DNA of 64,000 nt from Cyanobium sp. N.Huapi 1H5 (GCF_024345535.1 NZ_JAGQBH010000001.1:1-64000); one strand, 5' to 3'; counted from the stretch's first letter, positions 47,376 to 57,102 are shown. Notes: a model not told the origin generated them from the letters alone. Numbers and translations are program-made.

Positions 47376-47705
47376 ATGGCTGAGCGCAGGTCCATGGCGG
47401 CGTCCAGCTCCCCGTCCCCATCCCCGTCCCTGGAGCGGCCCATGGTCCATCCACGCAGCGAGTTGTCAGAACGGGAACTCGAGATCATCGAGCTGGTGGC
47501 CACCGGACTGACCAATCTGGAGATCGCCGGCCAGCTCACCATCAGCAAGCGCACGGTCGACAACCACGTCAGCAACATCTTCACCAAGACCGGCGCCAAG
47601 AACCGGGTGGCCCTGCTGAACTGGGCCATGGACCACGGCAAGATCTGCCGGGACGGCTTCAACTGCTGCGCCCTGCCCCCGGACGACGGGACCGGCCCCC
47701 GCTGA
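47376..47705 (+). CDS. LuxR-type transcription regulator, PedR-like
   Basis: This is a compact 109-residue DNA-binding protein consisting of a low-complexity Ser/Pro N-terminus and a single GerE/LuxR helix-turn-helix (about 30-88, LSERELEIIELVATGLTNLE then RTVDNHVSNIFTKTGAKNRV). It lacks a receiver or ligand-binding domain. The length and layout resemble PedR, which senses photosynthetic electron transport through thioredoxin. The tail KICRDGFNCCALP carries three cysteines (91, 97, 98), suitable for redox control. It is divergent from metF. Confidence 0.82.
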   Translation: MAERRSMAASSSPSPSPSLERPMVHPRSELSERELEIIELVATGLTNLEIAGQLTISKRTVDNHVSNIFTKTGAKNRVALLNWAMDHGKICRDGFNCCALPPDDGTGPR

Positions 47706-47716
47706 GCGGCGCCGGC

Positions 47717-48241
47717 TCAGGGGGTCTGGGCCAGCAGGGCCTCACGGTCGGCCTCGGGCCACAGCGCCAGGGGACAGCTGGCAAGGGCGGCATTGCTGAG
47801 CTCGCGGCGGCCGGTGATCTCCCTGGCGCACCAGGGGGGAACGACCACCGGCTGGTCGGCGCGCTCCAGTTCCACCTCCGCCACCACCAGGGGAGCATTG
47901 GCGCCCTCGAACACGTCCAGGACCCAGTCGCCCCCGGGCAGATCCAGCGCGAACCGGGTCTTTCCGAGCCGATGGCCGCACTGCTCCAGCAGGGCCTCGG
48001 CGTCGGCGGCGGGGATCGGGTACTCGTACTCCTGGCGCGTCAGGGCCTCGCCGGGGACCGGCAGCTTGAGGGTGAGCCAGGCCGCCATCGGGCCCGCCGG
48101 GGGGCGGGCCAGCCGCACCCGCAGGGTGAGGCCCTCGCGGCCGCTGGCCAGATACCCCTGGCGGATCAGGCTCTCGCCGAGCACATGGGGACGCCACAGT
48201 TCGCCGTGGACGAGGAAGCGGCGCTCGATTTCCAGGGCCAT
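47717..48241 (-). CDS. CYTH domain protein (triphosphate tunnel enzyme)
   Basis: This is a 174-residue CYTH/triphosphate-tunnel metalloenzyme. It begins with the hallmark EIERRFLV (ExExK-like motif, here ExER), followed by beta-strands with alternating charged residues (GLTLRVRLARP, LTLKLPVP, ELERADQPVVVP). Bacterial relatives hydrolyse inorganic tripolyphosphate; adenylate cyclase activity is an older and less likely alternative. It is the last gene of the leftward ndh-nadK run, 49 bp downstream of nadK. Confidence 0.85.
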   Translation of the reverse strand: MALEIERRFLVHGELWRPHVLGESLIRQGYLASGREGLTLRVRLARPPAGPMAAWLTLKLPVPGEALTRQEYEYPIPAADAEALLEQCGHRLGKTRFALDLPGGDWVLDVFEGANAPLVVAEVELERADQPVVVPPWCAREITGRRELSNAALASCPLALWPEADREALLAQTP

Positions 48242-48290
48242 GGTCAGGGGGGCGTGGTCAGGGGGGCGTCGGGGCGTGGATGGGCGCGGA

Positions 48291-49280
48291 TCAGTTGCGG
48301 GACGGTTCGCCGGCGGTGAGGCTGCCGGCCCAGTGGAGCTTGTGGGTGAGGGTGCTGTAGTACGAGGGGCTCTGCTCGAGCTGGAGCATCAGCACCGGAT
48401 GGCGGCCCCGCTGCAGGACGCAGCGGTCGCCGGGTTCCAGCACGGTGGCATGGGCCCCGTCCTTCCAGAGCTTCACCCGGCGGCTGGCCTCCCCCAGGGG
48501 CCACACCGACAGCCTGGAGCCGGGGGGCACCACCACCGCCCGGCTGGAGAGACTCATGGGGCAGATCGGCGTGACCACGATCGCTTCGATGCCCGGGTGG
48601 AGGATCGGCCCCCCGGCGGCCATCGCATAGCCCGTGGAGCCGGTGGGGGTGGCGATGATCAGGCCGTCACCCCGGTACTGATCCACCACCTCCCCGTCGA
48701 TCTCGAGCTCGAGCATGCAGGTGGGGGAGAGCTCGTCGAGGGCGGGGCGGAAGTAGAAGTCGTTGAGGGCCGTGTGGGGGCCATCGCCGACCCCGCTGAG
48801 GTCGTCGTCGGAAGCCCCATCCCCCTCCTGGGGCACGCCGTCGCCGCGGTCGACCCGGGCCTCCAGCATCATGCGCCGCTCGATCGCGAAGCGGTCATCC
48901 CGCAGGCGCTGCCAGAGGGTGTCGTCCGGATCATGGCCGCCGGGCTCCCCGTGGCCGTCGCCCTGGAGCCGGAGCAGGCGCCGGTCGTGGGTGAGGAAAC
49001 CCAGGTGGCCGCCGACGTTGAAGCTGAGCACCGGCACCCCGTAGCTGGCCAGGTGACGGGCGGCGGCCAGCACGGTGCCGTCGCCGCCGAGCACCACCGC
49101 CAGGTCCGGAAGCTCGGCCTCGGTGGCCAGGAGGCCGGGGAAGGGGTTCAGCCCCAGCCCGCTGACGGCGGTGGTGACCATGGCCCCCTGGGAGCGCAGG
49201 TCCTGGGCACAGCGACGGGCCTGGCGCTGGGCAGCCTGGCTGCCCTTGCGCAGGATCAGCCAGACCCTCTCAAGCCGCAT
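48291..49280 (-). CDS. nadK: NAD kinase
   Basis: NadK phosphorylates NAD to NADP, which photosynthesis consumes heavily. The 329-residue protein has the catalytic [14 protein letters not shown] and the substrate loop [19 protein letters not shown], with [12 protein letters not shown] between. Two acidic/Gly-rich insertions (around [14 protein letters not shown] and [16 protein letters not shown], about 107-170) lengthen the usual core. It follows ndhE by 27 bp on the same strand. Confidence 0.93.
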   Translation of the reverse strand: MRLERVWLILRKGSQAAQRQARRCAQDLRSQGAMVTTAVSGLGLNPFPGLLATEAELPDLAVVLGGDGTVLAAARHLASYGVPVLSFNVGGHLGFLTHDRRLLRLQGDGHGEPGGHDPDDTLWQRLRDDRFAIERRMMLEARVDRGDGVPQEGDGASDDDLSGVGDGPHTALNDFYFRPALDELSPTCMLELEIDGEVVDQYRGDGLIIATPTGSTGYAMAAGGPILHPGIEAIVVTPICPMSLSSRAVVVPPGSRLSVWPLGEASRRVKLWKDGAHATVLEPGDRCVLQRGRHPVLMLQLEQSPSYYSTLTHKLHWAGSLTAGEPSRN

Positions 49281-49307
49281 GGCCGGAAGCCGGGGACGCT
49301 GGCACCG

Positions 49308-49637
49308 CTACCAGCGCAGCAGGTTGAAGCGCTCCATGTCGACGGTTTCGCGGTTGCGATAGAGCGACAGCAGGATGGCCAGACCGACGGCCGCCTCGGC
49401 CGCGGCCACGGTGATCACGAAGATCGCGAACACCTGGCCCCGGATCAGCTGACCATCGAGGTAGTTGGAGAAGGCCATCAGATTGATGTTGACGGCATTG
49501 AGCATCAGCTCGATGCTCATCAGCACCCGCACGGCGTTGCGGCTGTTGATCAGCCCCCAGACGCCGACGCAGAACAGCATGGCCGCGACGGCGAGAAAGC
49601 CCTCGAGGGGGATCGGGGAGGCGGCGTCGGAGATCAT
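49308..49637 (-). CDS. ndhE: NDH-1 subunit 4L (NdhE)
   Basis: NdhE (NuoK-like) is a three-helix membrane subunit of NDH-1, 109 residues. The key membrane glutamates lie in [19 protein letters not shown] and [19 protein letters not shown]. The start ATG overlaps the ndhG stop by 4 nt. It is part of the leftward ndhA-I-G-E block. Confidence 0.95.
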   Translation of the reverse strand: MISDAASPIPLEGFLAVAAMLFCVGVWGLINSRNAVRVLMSIELMLNAVNINLMAFSNYLDGQLIRGQVFAIFVITVAAAEAAVGLAILLSLYRNRETVDMERFNLLRW

Positions 49638-50260
49638 GGCTTGGTGAGCAGGGTGGGGGCGTTGGCGGACGTCTCGATCAGCAGGGGGGTGCGATCCTTC
49701 TCGATCAGACCCTGGTCGGCCGGCTCACCGGTGATCACGTCGGTGCTGAAGACGTCGCGGCGGGCCAGGACGATGGCCCCGATCATGGCCATCAGCAGCA
49801 GCACCGACGCCAGCTCGAAGGGCAGGAGGTAGTCGGTGAAGAGGTGCTCACCGATCCGGATGGTGGCCTCCTCACCGACCGGCGTGGGACCCGGCAGGGC
49901 CCAGGGGGTGGTGAACGCCACCCGCAGCAGCAGGGCGAAGAGGCCGGCGCAGACCGCGCCGGACAACAGACGGCGGACCAGCAGGCCGGGGATTGCGGCG
50001 AGGGTTTCCTTCTTGTTCACGAGCATGATCGCGAACAGGATCAGGACATTGACCGCCCCGACGTAGACCAGGATCTGGGCGGCGGCGACGAAGCTGGCGT
50101 TGAGCAGCAGGTAGAGGCCGGCCACCGAGAGGAAGACGCCACCGAGCAGGAAGGCGGAATAGACGATGTTGGGCAGCAGGACAACGCCCAGGGAACCGAT
50201 CACCGTGGTGGCCGAGAGCACCAGGAAACAGATCTGCTGGGTGGTGGAGGCGATCGACAT
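49634..50260 (-). CDS. ndhG: NDH-1 subunit 6 (NdhG)
   Basis: NdhG (NuoJ-like) is a five-helix membrane subunit of NDH-1, 208 residues. Conserved segments are [40 protein letters not shown] and [20 protein letters not shown]. The ATG at 50260 shares one base with the ndhI stop (TGATG). The C-terminal 35 residues are polar. Confidence 0.95.
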   Translation of the reverse strand: MSIASTTQQICFLVLSATTVIGSLGVVLLPNIVYSAFLLGGVFLSVAGLYLLLNASFVAAAQILVYVGAVNVLILFAIMLVNKKETLAAIPGLLVRRLLSGAVCAGLFALLLRVAFTTPWALPGPTPVGEEATIRIGEHLFTDYLLPFELASVLLLMAMIGAIVLARRDVFSTDVITGEPADQGLIEKDRTPLLIETSANAPTLLTKP

Positions 50261-50862
50261 CAGGACTCTGCGGAGCTGTCGGTGGGGAGGGTTGCCAGCA
50301 CCTGAGAGGGCAGCTGGCCGGCCCGGGGCTCGGTGGCGGGAACCCCATGGGGATCCATGGCGCCCTTGGGAAGGTAGGCCAGTTCCCGCAGGGCGAACAC
50401 CGCCGGGTCGGAGGTGACGCTGGTGGGCAGGCGGCCGAGGGCGACGTTGTCGTAGTTGAGGCTGTGGCGATCGAAGGCCGCCAGCTCGTACTCCTCGGTC
50501 ATGGAGAGGCAGTTGGTGGGGCAGTACTCCACGCAGTTGCCGCAGAAGATGCACACCCCGAAATCGATCGAGTAGTTGCGCAGCTCCTTCTTCTTGGTCG
50601 CCTTGTTCATCACCCAGTCCACCACGGGCAGGTTGATGGGGCAGACCCGCACGCACACCTCACAGGAGATGCACTTGTCGAGTTCGTAGTGGATCCGGCC
50701 CCGGTACCGCTCGGAGGGGATCAGCTTCTCGTAGGGGTACTGGACCGTGATCGGCCGTCGTCGCAGGTGATCGAAGGTGACCGCCAGCCCCTGGGTCATC
50801 GTCTGGGCCGCGCTCACCGCCTCCCGGGTGTAGTCACCGACTTGCTTGAGAAACCCGAACAT
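50260..50862 (-). CDS. ndhI: NDH-1 subunit I (NdhI)
   Basis: NdhI is the two [4Fe-4S] subunit that carries electrons within the peripheral arm of NDH-1, 200 residues. Its clusters are bound by [12 protein letters not shown] and [12 protein letters not shown], each completed by the distant Cys of the other motif. It begins [16 protein letters not shown]. The C-terminal 45 residues are variable. A GC-rich hairpin (50900-50914) lies between it and ndhA. Confidence 0.96.
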   Translation of the reverse strand: MFGFLKQVGDYTREAVSAAQTMTQGLAVTFDHLRRRPITVQYPYEKLIPSERYRGRIHYELDKCISCEVCVRVCPINLPVVDWVMNKATKKKELRNYSIDFGVCIFCGNCVEYCPTNCLSMTEEYELAAFDRHSLNYDNVALGRLPTSVTSDPAVFALRELAYLPKGAMDPHGVPATEPRAGQLPSQVLATLPTDSSAES

Positions 50863-50899
50863 GGCTGGGGCGAGGGGGTTACGGGATGGGGACCATGAT

Positions 50900-50914
50900 G
50901 GCCCCGTGGGGGCC
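50900..50914 (-). other. GC-rich hairpin in the ndhA-ndhI intergenic region
   Basis: GGCCCC and GGGGCC flank a 3-nt spacer in the 78-bp gap between ndhA and ndhI. As RNA it would form a tight hairpin between the two cistrons. It may adjust relative expression or protect a processed end; a function is not shown. Confidence 0.3.
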
Positions 50915-50940
50915 GCTGTGTTGGTATCGGGGGAACGGGT

Positions 50941-52092
50941 TCAGCCGCCGAAGGCCACCGGGAAGGCCAGCTTGAGGCCGGCGGTGACCAGGAGGTTGAC
51001 CAGGGCGATGGGCAGCAGGAACTTCCAGCCCAGGTCGAGCAGCTGGTCGATCCGCACCCGCGGGGTGGTCCAGCGCAGCAGGATGGCGAAGAACACCAGC
51101 AGGTAGGCCTTGAGGATCGTGCTGACGATGCCGATCGAGCCGGTGATCACCTGGACCAGGGGGGCGTCGGGGGAGACACCGAGCCAGCCGGTGATCCACT
51201 CGACCGGCACAGGGAAGCTCCAGCCGCCGAGGTAGAGCACCGACACCAGCAGGGCCGAGAGCACCAGGTTGATGTAGCTGCCCAGGTAGAAGAGGGCGAA
51301 CTTCATGCCGGAGTACTCGGTCTGGTAGCCGGCCACCAGCTCCTCCTCCGCCTCCGGGAGGTCGAAGGGAAGGCGCTCGCACTCCGCCAGGGCGCAGATC
51401 CAGAAGATCACGAAACCGACGGGCTGGCGCCAGATGTTCCAGCTGAAGATGCCGGCCCCGGTCTGCTGGGCAACGATGTCGACGGTGCTGAGGGAGTTGC
51501 TCATCATCACCACCGCCAGCACCGCCAGGGCCAGGGGGATCTCGTAGCTGATCGACTGGGCGGCGGCCCGAAGGCCTCCGAGCAGCGAGTACTTGTTGTT
51601 GCTGGAGTAGCCGCTCATCAGCAGGCCGATGGGCTGGATGCTGCTCAGGGCGATCCACAGGAAGATGCCCACCCCCACGTTGCTGATCAGCAGGTTCTGG
51701 CCGAAGGGCACCACCAGCCAGGACAGGATCACGGGCACCACGACCAGCACGGGGCCGAGGCTGAACAGCAGGGCATCGGCCCGGGCCGGGATGATGTCCT
51801 CCTTGAAGACCAGCTTGAGGCCGTCGGCCAGGGGCTGCAGCACCCCCAGGGCGCCGGCGTACTCAGGGCCGATGCGCTGCTGCACCGCCGCCGAGATCTT
51901 GCGCTCGAGCCAGACGCTCACCAGCACGCCGACGACGGCCCCCACCAGCACCAGGACCATGGGCAGGGGCAGCCACAGCAGGCGGGCCGCCCCGGGGGTG
52001 AGGCCCATGCCTTCGGCGAGGTCGAGGAAGCTCGACTGGAGGTCGAGACCAGGGGGAGCGATGGCGGCACCCAGCAGGCCAGTGGACAGCAT
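50941..52092 (-). CDS. ndhA: NDH-1 subunit 1 (NdhA)
   Basis: NdhA (NuoH-like) anchors the peripheral arm and shapes the quinone site of NDH-1, 383 residues with about eight helices. Characteristic segments are [60 protein letters not shown] and [20 protein letters not shown]. It follows gltA by 51 bp and leads the ndhA-I-G-E set. Confidence 0.96.
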   Translation of the reverse strand: MLSTGLLGAAIAPPGLDLQSSFLDLAEGMGLTPGAARLLWLPLPMVLVLVGAVVGVLVSVWLERKISAAVQQRIGPEYAGALGVLQPLADGLKLVFKEDIIPARADALLFSLGPVLVVVPVILSWLVVPFGQNLLISNVGVGIFLWIALSSIQPIGLLMSGYSSNNKYSLLGGLRAAAQSISYEIPLALAVLAVVMMSNSLSTVDIVAQQTGAGIFSWNIWRQPVGFVIFWICALAECERLPFDLPEAEEELVAGYQTEYSGMKFALFYLGSYINLVLSALLVSVLYLGGWSFPVPVEWITGWLGVSPDAPLVQVITGSIGIVSTILKAYLLVFFAILLRWTTPRVRIDQLLDLGWKFLLPIALVNLLVTAGLKLAFPVAFGG

Positions 52093-52143
52093 CAGAGAAC
52101 TCCGTTGCGAGGGAACCTAGGGGGAAACGGGTCAGGAAGTGAC

Positions 52144-53379
52144 TCAGCCAGGAACCGGACGGCTTTCCAGGGGGAGCCAGCCCCGCTCGGTGGGGCCGGT
52201 GTAGATCTGCGAGGGACGGTAGATGCGGTTGGCACCCAGTTGTTCCTTCCAGTGGGCCAGCCATCCTGCCGTACGGGCGATGGCGAAGATGGGGGTGAAC
52301 AGGTCGCGGGGAATACCGAGCTTCCGGTAGACGAGACCGGAGTAAAAGTCGACGTTGGGGTAGATCCCCTTCGGCCCCAGCCGCCGGCCGGCCACCTCCT
52401 CCAGCTTCAGGGCCACGTCGTACATGGCGTCGTGGCCGAAGCGCTGGAAGAGCTCCTCCGCCAGACCCTGCAGGATCACGGCCCGGGGATCCTTGACCCG
52501 GTACTCCCGGTGGCCGAAGCCCATGATCTTCTGCTTCTGGGCGATGGCCCTCTCGAGCCAGGGTTCCACCTGGTCGATGCTGCCGATCTGGTCGAGCATG
52601 TCGAGCACATCCTCGTTGGCGCCGCCGTGCAGGGGGCCGGCCAGGGTGCCCACCGCCGAGGCCACCACCGCGTAGGGGTCGGTGAGGGTGCTGGCCGTGA
52701 CGCGGGCGCTGAAGGTGCTGGCGTTGAGGCTGTGCTCGGCGTGCAGGATCAGGCAGGCATCGAAGATCCGTGCCGCCAGGGGGTCGGGCTCCCGCTCGGT
52801 GAGCATGTAGAGGAAGTTGGCCGAGTAGGCCAGGTCGTCCCGGGGCTGGATCGGGTCCTGGCCCTTCCGGATCAGCTGGAACGCCGCCACCATCGTGGGG
52901 ATCTTGGCGATCAGCCGCACCACCGCGTCAACGATGTACTGCGGGTCGTAGAGGGCGCGGCGGGAATAGAAGAGGCCCAGGGAGGCCGCGCTGGCCTGCA
53001 GGGCATCCATCGGATGGCCCGTGGCCGGGAAGCACTTCATCATGTCCCGGATGCGGAAGCTGAGCCGCCGGTGCATCTGCACCTCCTGCTCGAACTCCCG
53101 CAGCTGGAAGATGGTGGGCAGCTCACCCCAGATCAGCAGGTAGGCGGTTTCCAGAAAACTGCTGTGGCTCGCCAACTGCTCGATCGGGTAGCCCCGGTAG
53201 GTGAGCAGGCCCCGCTGGCCCTCGATGTCGCACACCGCCGACTGGGTGGCCGGTACCCCTTCCAGACCGGGGCGGAACGTGGGCGGGGCTGACGCCGCCG
53301 GCGGGGCCGGCGCCGGGGGCGATGGAGAGGGAGGGGTGCCCTGAGGGTCGTTGGCCTCTGGGGTGCTCACCGCCGCCAT
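52144..53379 (-). CDS. gltA: Citrate synthase
   Basis: Citrate synthase condenses acetyl-CoA and oxaloacetate. The 411-residue protein shows the catalytic residues in LHAEHSLNASTFSARV (His), GPLHGGANEDVL (His) and GFGHREYRVKDPRA. The N-terminus is a Pro/Ala-rich stretch of about 45 residues before RPGLEGVPATQSAVCDIEG. The ATG at 53379 (MAAVSTPEAND) is preferred; the open frame to 53487 adds residues that run toward the upstream sixA gene. Confidence 0.95.
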   Translation of the reverse strand: MAAVSTPEANDPQGTPPSPSPPAPAPPAASAPPTFRPGLEGVPATQSAVCDIEGQRGLLTYRGYPIEQLASHSSFLETAYLLIWGELPTIFQLREFEQEVQMHRRLSFRIRDMMKCFPATGHPMDALQASAASLGLFYSRRALYDPQYIVDAVVRLIAKIPTMVAAFQLIRKGQDPIQPRDDLAYSANFLYMLTEREPDPLAARIFDACLILHAEHSLNASTFSARVTASTLTDPYAVVASAVGTLAGPLHGGANEDVLDMLDQIGSIDQVEPWLERAIAQKQKIMGFGHREYRVKDPRAVILQGLAEELFQRFGHDAMYDVALKLEEVAGRRLGPKGIYPNVDFYSGLVYRKLGIPRDLFTPIFAIARTAGWLAHWKEQLGANRIYRPSQIYTGPTERGWLPLESRPVPG

Positions 53380-53447
53380 GCCGAATCCTGTGGATGGGAC
53401 GAACTTAGGCGCAGGGACGGGCTTCTGCCGTAGCGCCGGCTGCCGGC

Positions 53448-53978
53448 TCAGGGGCGGGGCAGCCAGAGCTTCGGCCGCACCAGCCATTCCAGACGGGCGC
53501 TGCCGGCCAGCGCCGCCCCGGCCGGCTCCACGGGCAGGCGCAGCAGGGCCAGGCCCGCCTTGCGCAGGGTGATGGCGCCGGGCGGCGCCCCCAGCAGGCG
53601 GGCCGCCAGCAGCCCCAGGTCCGGTTCATGGCCCACCAGCAACAGCCGGAAGGGCGCCGCCGCCTCCCCTTCCGCCCGGGTCCGCCAGGCCGGCAGCAGG
53701 GGCAGGGGGTCACCCCCCGGCTCCAGGGCCTGGGCCAGTTCCAGGGCACCGGCCAGCCCGGCCTCCCGGGCGATCTCCCCGGTCTGCCAGGCCCGGGCCA
53801 GGGGGCTGGAGAGCAGGCGATCCGCCCGCAGCCCCAGGCCGGCGGCCCGCTCCAGCACGGCCCGGGTGCGGGCCCGGCCGGCGGCGGTGAGTTCCCGCTC
53901 GGAATCGACGCGGTCGGGACTGCGCTCCTCGGCGATGCCGTGGCGCAGCAGCAGCAGGTCCCAGCTCAGGGGCGCCAT
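53448..53978 (-). CDS. sixA: SixA-like histidine phosphatase
   Basis: This is a 176-residue histidine phosphatase superfamily protein. The catalytic LLLRHGIAEER (RHG motif) is at the N-terminus, and the second His is in LLLVGHEPDLGLLAARLLG. SixA removes phosphate from His-containing phosphotransfer proteins; the layout and length fit this group rather than phosphoglycerate mutases. It ends 68 bp before the gltA start codon on the same strand and begins 2 bp after the DUF3352 gene, so the two are co-transcribed. Confidence 0.86.
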   Translation of the reverse strand: MAPLSWDLLLLRHGIAEERSPDRVDSERELTAAGRARTRAVLERAAGLGLRADRLLSSPLARAWQTGEIAREAGLAGALELAQALEPGGDPLPLLPAWRTRAEGEAAAPFRLLLVGHEPDLGLLAARLLGAPPGAITLRKAGLALLRLPVEPAGAALAGSARLEWLVRPKLWLPRP

Positions 53979-53980
53979 GG

Positions 53981-55594
53981 TCAGGCGTCCCCGAAGTCGA
54001 GGCGGGCGTCCACCGCCAGCACCCCGGACTCCCCGGTCAGGGCCAGGGCCAGCCCGTTCACCGGGTCACTGAGGGGGCCACCGGCCAGGGCGGTGAGGCG
54101 CTGCCACGGCTGCCAGGAGGCCAGCAGGGCGCGGGCCCGCGGACCATCGAGGGCCCACTGCAGGGCCGCCTCCGGGGCCGCGAGGGCCTCCAGCGGGTCC
54201 TGGGGGTGGGCAGCGCCCTTGGAACGTGGGGCGTCGAGGCTCTCCAGCTGCCCCAGGGACTCCCCCCACCAGGCCTGGTCGCCCCGCTGCCAGCGCCAGC
54301 CCAGCAGGGGAGCCTGCAGCTGCTCGGCCCTGCCGTCGCGGCGGCCGGTGCCGGCCCGCAGCCGCGTCCAGACCTGCAACGAGCGGCCTTCCACCTCCAG
54401 GGGAGCGGCGATCAGGCCATCGGCCGCCAGGGAGGCTTCGACGGCCGCCGCCTCCGGGCGATCGGCCGCCGTGCCGAGCAGCCAGCGCTCGCCGCTGGCG
54501 GCGGCCACCAGGGGACCTGCGTCGGCCCCCACCACCAGGGCAGGCAGGGGCCCCGCCGCCCCGGCCCCTCCCGCCATGCGGCTGAGCAGCGGCTGCAGCA
54601 GGGGAATCGCGTCGATGGCGGCGGGGTCCTGCACCACGGCGAGACTGGCGGCGGGGCGGTGCAGGGCGGCCCGCAGGGCCCGGCCCAGGTCGCCGTCGGC
54701 ACCGACCTCCGGCAGGGTCGTCTGCGGCGGCAGCTCCAGCAGGCCCGACAGCCGCAGGCTGCGGCCATCGGGCCGCAGGGCCAGCAGCAGGCCGCCGGGC
54801 CGCTGGTCGGCCGGGGCCGGCAGCGGCAGCCCCAGCCAGCGCTCCAAGGCATCAGGGGCCGCCTGCACCAGGGCGGCCCCGGTGCCCAGCCGCCGCAGTC
54901 CCTCCTGGAAGCCGGGCTGGCCGGCCTGGTTGAGCTCGTCGATCTGGGACACGTCGAGGGCCTGCTCCAGCACCCCCCGTCCCGAGGCGATCAGGACGAG
55001 GTCGTCATCCACCAGGGCCGTGGCCAGGGGCATCGGCGTCCGGCCCACCAGGGCCCCGCGGCCGCTGATCAGACCGAGGCCCCGATAGGTGCTGATCTGG
55101 AGGTCGGTGCCCGCCAGGCTGCGGGTCTGCCAGAAACGCTGCAGGAAGCGGCGGGCGCCGCCGTCGTCCCGGCTGCCCAGCACCAGCAGCCAGCCCCCCC
55201 GCCGGGTGGCTCCCGCCGCGCCGCCGGCGTCCGCCTCGAACAGGGCCAGGCCCACCGGTGACGCCAGCCAGGAGCTCAGCTCCGTGCCGTAGTCGAGACC
55301 GGCCGCGGCGAAGGCCCCGTCGCGCAGCCGGCCGACCGCCTCCGCCGCCTGGCGTCGCTGGCGGGGCGGCGCGACGGCACGGGCGTAGTCGAGGGGCTGC
55401 TCACCGTCGGTGAACAGGTGGAGGCTGAAGGGGGCATCCCGGGGCACGAACCGGGCCGCCCGCGGCACCACCAGCGGCAGCCGCTGGAGACGCAGGGCAC
55501 TGCGCTGCCACACCAGCCACCAGCCACCGAGCCCCAGACCGAACACCACCAGCACCAGGGCCAGCAGCACCGCCAGGAATGGGCGGGCCTTCAT
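53981..55594 (-). CDS. DUF3352 family protein
   Basis: This is a cyanobacterial DUF3352 protein of 537 residues with no known reaction. It has an N-terminal signal anchor (LAVLLALVLVVFGLGLGGWW, about 7-26) and a long extracytoplasmic part with repeats of a beta-rich unit, including FVPRDAPFSLHLFTDGEQP, LVDDDLVLIASGRGVLEQAL and a C-terminal LALTGESGVLAVDARLDFGD. The composition is rich in Ala, Gly, Arg and Leu. It heads the DUF3352-sixA pair and is divergent from the rhodanese gene with a 54-bp gap. Confidence 0.82.
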   Translation of the reverse strand: MKARPFLAVLLALVLVVFGLGLGGWWLVWQRSALRLQRLPLVVPRAARFVPRDAPFSLHLFTDGEQPLDYARAVAPPRQRRQAAEAVGRLRDGAFAAAGLDYGTELSSWLASPVGLALFEADAGGAAGATRRGGWLLVLGSRDDGGARRFLQRFWQTRSLAGTDLQISTYRGLGLISGRGALVGRTPMPLATALVDDDLVLIASGRGVLEQALDVSQIDELNQAGQPGFQEGLRRLGTGAALVQAAPDALERWLGLPLPAPADQRPGGLLLALRPDGRSLRLSGLLELPPQTTLPEVGADGDLGRALRAALHRPAASLAVVQDPAAIDAIPLLQPLLSRMAGGAGAAGPLPALVVGADAGPLVAAASGERWLLGTAADRPEAAAVEASLAADGLIAAPLEVEGRSLQVWTRLRAGTGRRDGRAEQLQAPLLGWRWQRGDQAWWGESLGQLESLDAPRSKGAAHPQDPLEALAAPEAALQWALDGPRARALLASWQPWQRLTALAGGPLSDPVNGLALALTGESGVLAVDARLDFGDA

Positions 55595-55648
55595 CGGTTC
55601 TCAGCAGGATGGGACCATCCTGACGCCACCCCCCCTCCGACGCCCGCC

Positions 55649-56011
55649 ATGGACGAGCCGACCCCCCCGGGCACCCCCCGCACCCTCTCCGCCGTGGAGC
55701 TGCAGCGACGCCTGGCGGAGGGGGAACCGCTCCGGATCGTGGACGTGCGCGAGGACGGCGAACTGGCCCTGGCCCGGCTGCCCCTCCCGGTGCTGCATCT
55801 GCCCCTGAGCCGTCATCGCGAGTGGCTGCCGGAGCTGGAGACCCACCTCGACCGCGGGCAGCCGGTGGTGGTGCTCTGCCATGCCGGCATCCGCAGCTGG
55901 GACTTCGCCTGCTGGCTGATCCAGGAGAAGGGCTACGGCGACGTCTGGAATCTGAAGGGGGGCATCGACGCCTGGAGCCGGGAGGTGGATCCCCAGGTTC
56001 CCCGTTACTGA
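55649..56011 (+). CDS. Rhodanese-domain protein
   Basis: This is a single-domain rhodanese of 120 residues. It has RIVDVREDGELALARLP, and the active-site loop VLCHAGIRSWDFACWL carries the catalytic Cys (about residue 77), followed by WNLKGGIDAWSREVDPQVPRY-like family end. Such proteins transfer sulfane sulfur. The ATG at 55649 gives MDEPTPPGTP. A GC hairpin follows the stop. Confidence 0.9.
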   Translation: MDEPTPPGTPRTLSAVELQRRLAEGEPLRIVDVREDGELALARLPLPVLHLPLSRHREWLPELETHLDRGQPVVVLCHAGIRSWDFACWLIQEKGYGDVWNLKGGIDAWSREVDPQVPRY

Positions 56012-56014
56012 GTC

Positions 56015-56036
56015 CCCGCCCCGGGCCGGTGGCGGG
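56015..56036 (+). terminator. Hairpin after the rhodanese gene
   Basis: CCCGCC (56015-56020) and GGCGGG (56031-56036) flank a 10-nt loop just after the rhodanese stop. An AT-rich stretch (CAATTTTCTGTTTATC) begins about 17 bases further on and more likely belongs to the hrcA promoter. The hairpin separates the rhodanese gene from hrcA. Confidence 0.35.
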
Positions 56037-56091
56037 TCCGTCGCACCTAGGATCAATTTTCTGTTTATCTTTCCAACTTTTCCCCCATTCC

Positions 56092-57102
56092 TTGGACACG
56101 CTGCCGCGCCGACAACAGGAGGTCCTTCGGGCCACGGTGCGGCACTACGTGGACACCGTCGAACCCGTGGGGAGCCACACGCTGGTGCGCCGTTTCGGCC
56201 TGCCCGCCAGCCCGGCCACGGTGCGCACGGCCATGGGGGCCCTGGAGCAGCGCGGCCTGCTGACCCAGCCCCACACCTCCGCCGGCCGGATCCCCAGCCA
56301 GCGCGGCTACCGCCTCTACGTCGACCAGCTGCTGCCGGCCCCGGGGGCCGCCGCCCTGCAGCTGGAGCGCGAGCTCGCGGGGATCAGCCTGCAGTGGGCG
56401 GCCCTCGATGACCTGCTGCTGCACCTGGCCCGCCGCCTGGCCGATCTCACCGGCCTGCTCAGCCTGATCACCCGCCCCCAGCGGCCCAGTCCCCTGCTGC
56501 AGGCGGTGCGGCTCGTGCCCAGCGGCGACCGTCTGCTGGTGTTTCTCGTCCAGGGGCCCGACTTCAGCACCAGCCTCAACCTGCGCCTCGGCGCCGGCCT
56601 GGAGGAGGAGCTGCCGATCCTGGAGCGCTGGAGCAACGAGCAGCTCCGCGCCGGCGGTGACGGCCGCATCCCCTGGGAGCGGCTGCCGGCGGAACTGCGC
56701 CGCAGCGGCGGCCTGCTGCGCCAGGCCCTCGACAGCCACGGCCGCATCCGCAGCGAGGAGCTCGATGCCGTGGTGGCGGCCGGCCTGGGGGGACTGCTGG
56801 CCCAGCCCGAATTCCGCCACAGCTCCAGCCTGCTACCCGTGGTGCAGCTGGTGGAGCACGGCCCCCGCACCCTGCTCGGCATCACCGGCCACCAGGACCC
56901 GGCGGTGAACGAAGCGATCTGGATCGGCACGGAACATCCCCATGCGGCCCTCGGCCAGTGCGCGGTGGTGCAGGCCACCTACCGCACGGGGCACGGCGGC
57001 CGGGGCCAGGTGGGCCTGGTGGGCCCGATGCGGATGGCCTACGCCACCGCCCGCGCCGCGGTCCAGTCGGTGGCCTCGATCCTGGAGAGGCTGCTCAGCT
57101 GA
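56092..57102 (+). CDS. hrcA: Heat-inducible transcription repressor HrcA
   Basis: HrcA represses groESL and other chaperone genes at CIRCE elements and needs GroEL to fold. The 336-residue protein begins LDTLPRRQQEVLRATVRHYV, with the winged-helix segment VGSHTLVRRFGLPASPATVR and the HrcA-typical QPHTSAGRIPSQRGYRLYVD, ending with VGPMRMAYATARAAVQSVAS. The start is TTG at 56092. The 50-bp region upstream is AT-rich for this genome and may hold the promoter; no CIRCE copy is seen in it. It is coupled to the Anbu gene (TGATG). Confidence 0.92.
   Translation: MDTLPRRQQEVLRATVRHYVDTVEPVGSHTLVRRFGLPASPATVRTAMGALEQRGLLTQPHTSAGRIPSQRGYRLYVDQLLPAPGAAALQLERELAGISLQWAALDDLLLHLARRLADLTGLLSLITRPQRPSPLLQAVRLVPSGDRLLVFLVQGPDFSTSLNLRLGAGLEEELPILERWSNEQLRAGGDGRIPWERLPAELRRSGGLLRQALDSHGRIRSEELDAVVAAGLGGLLAQPEFRHSSSLLPVVQLVEHGPRTLLGITGHQDPAVNEAIWIGTEHPHAALGQCAVVQATYRTGHGGRGQVGLVGPMRMAYATARAAVQSVASILERLLS

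Noticed and set aside
56040-56091. CIRCE operator upstream of hrcA
   Set aside because: No TTAGCACTC-N9-GAGTGCTAA-like inverted repeat is present in the AT-rich leader.
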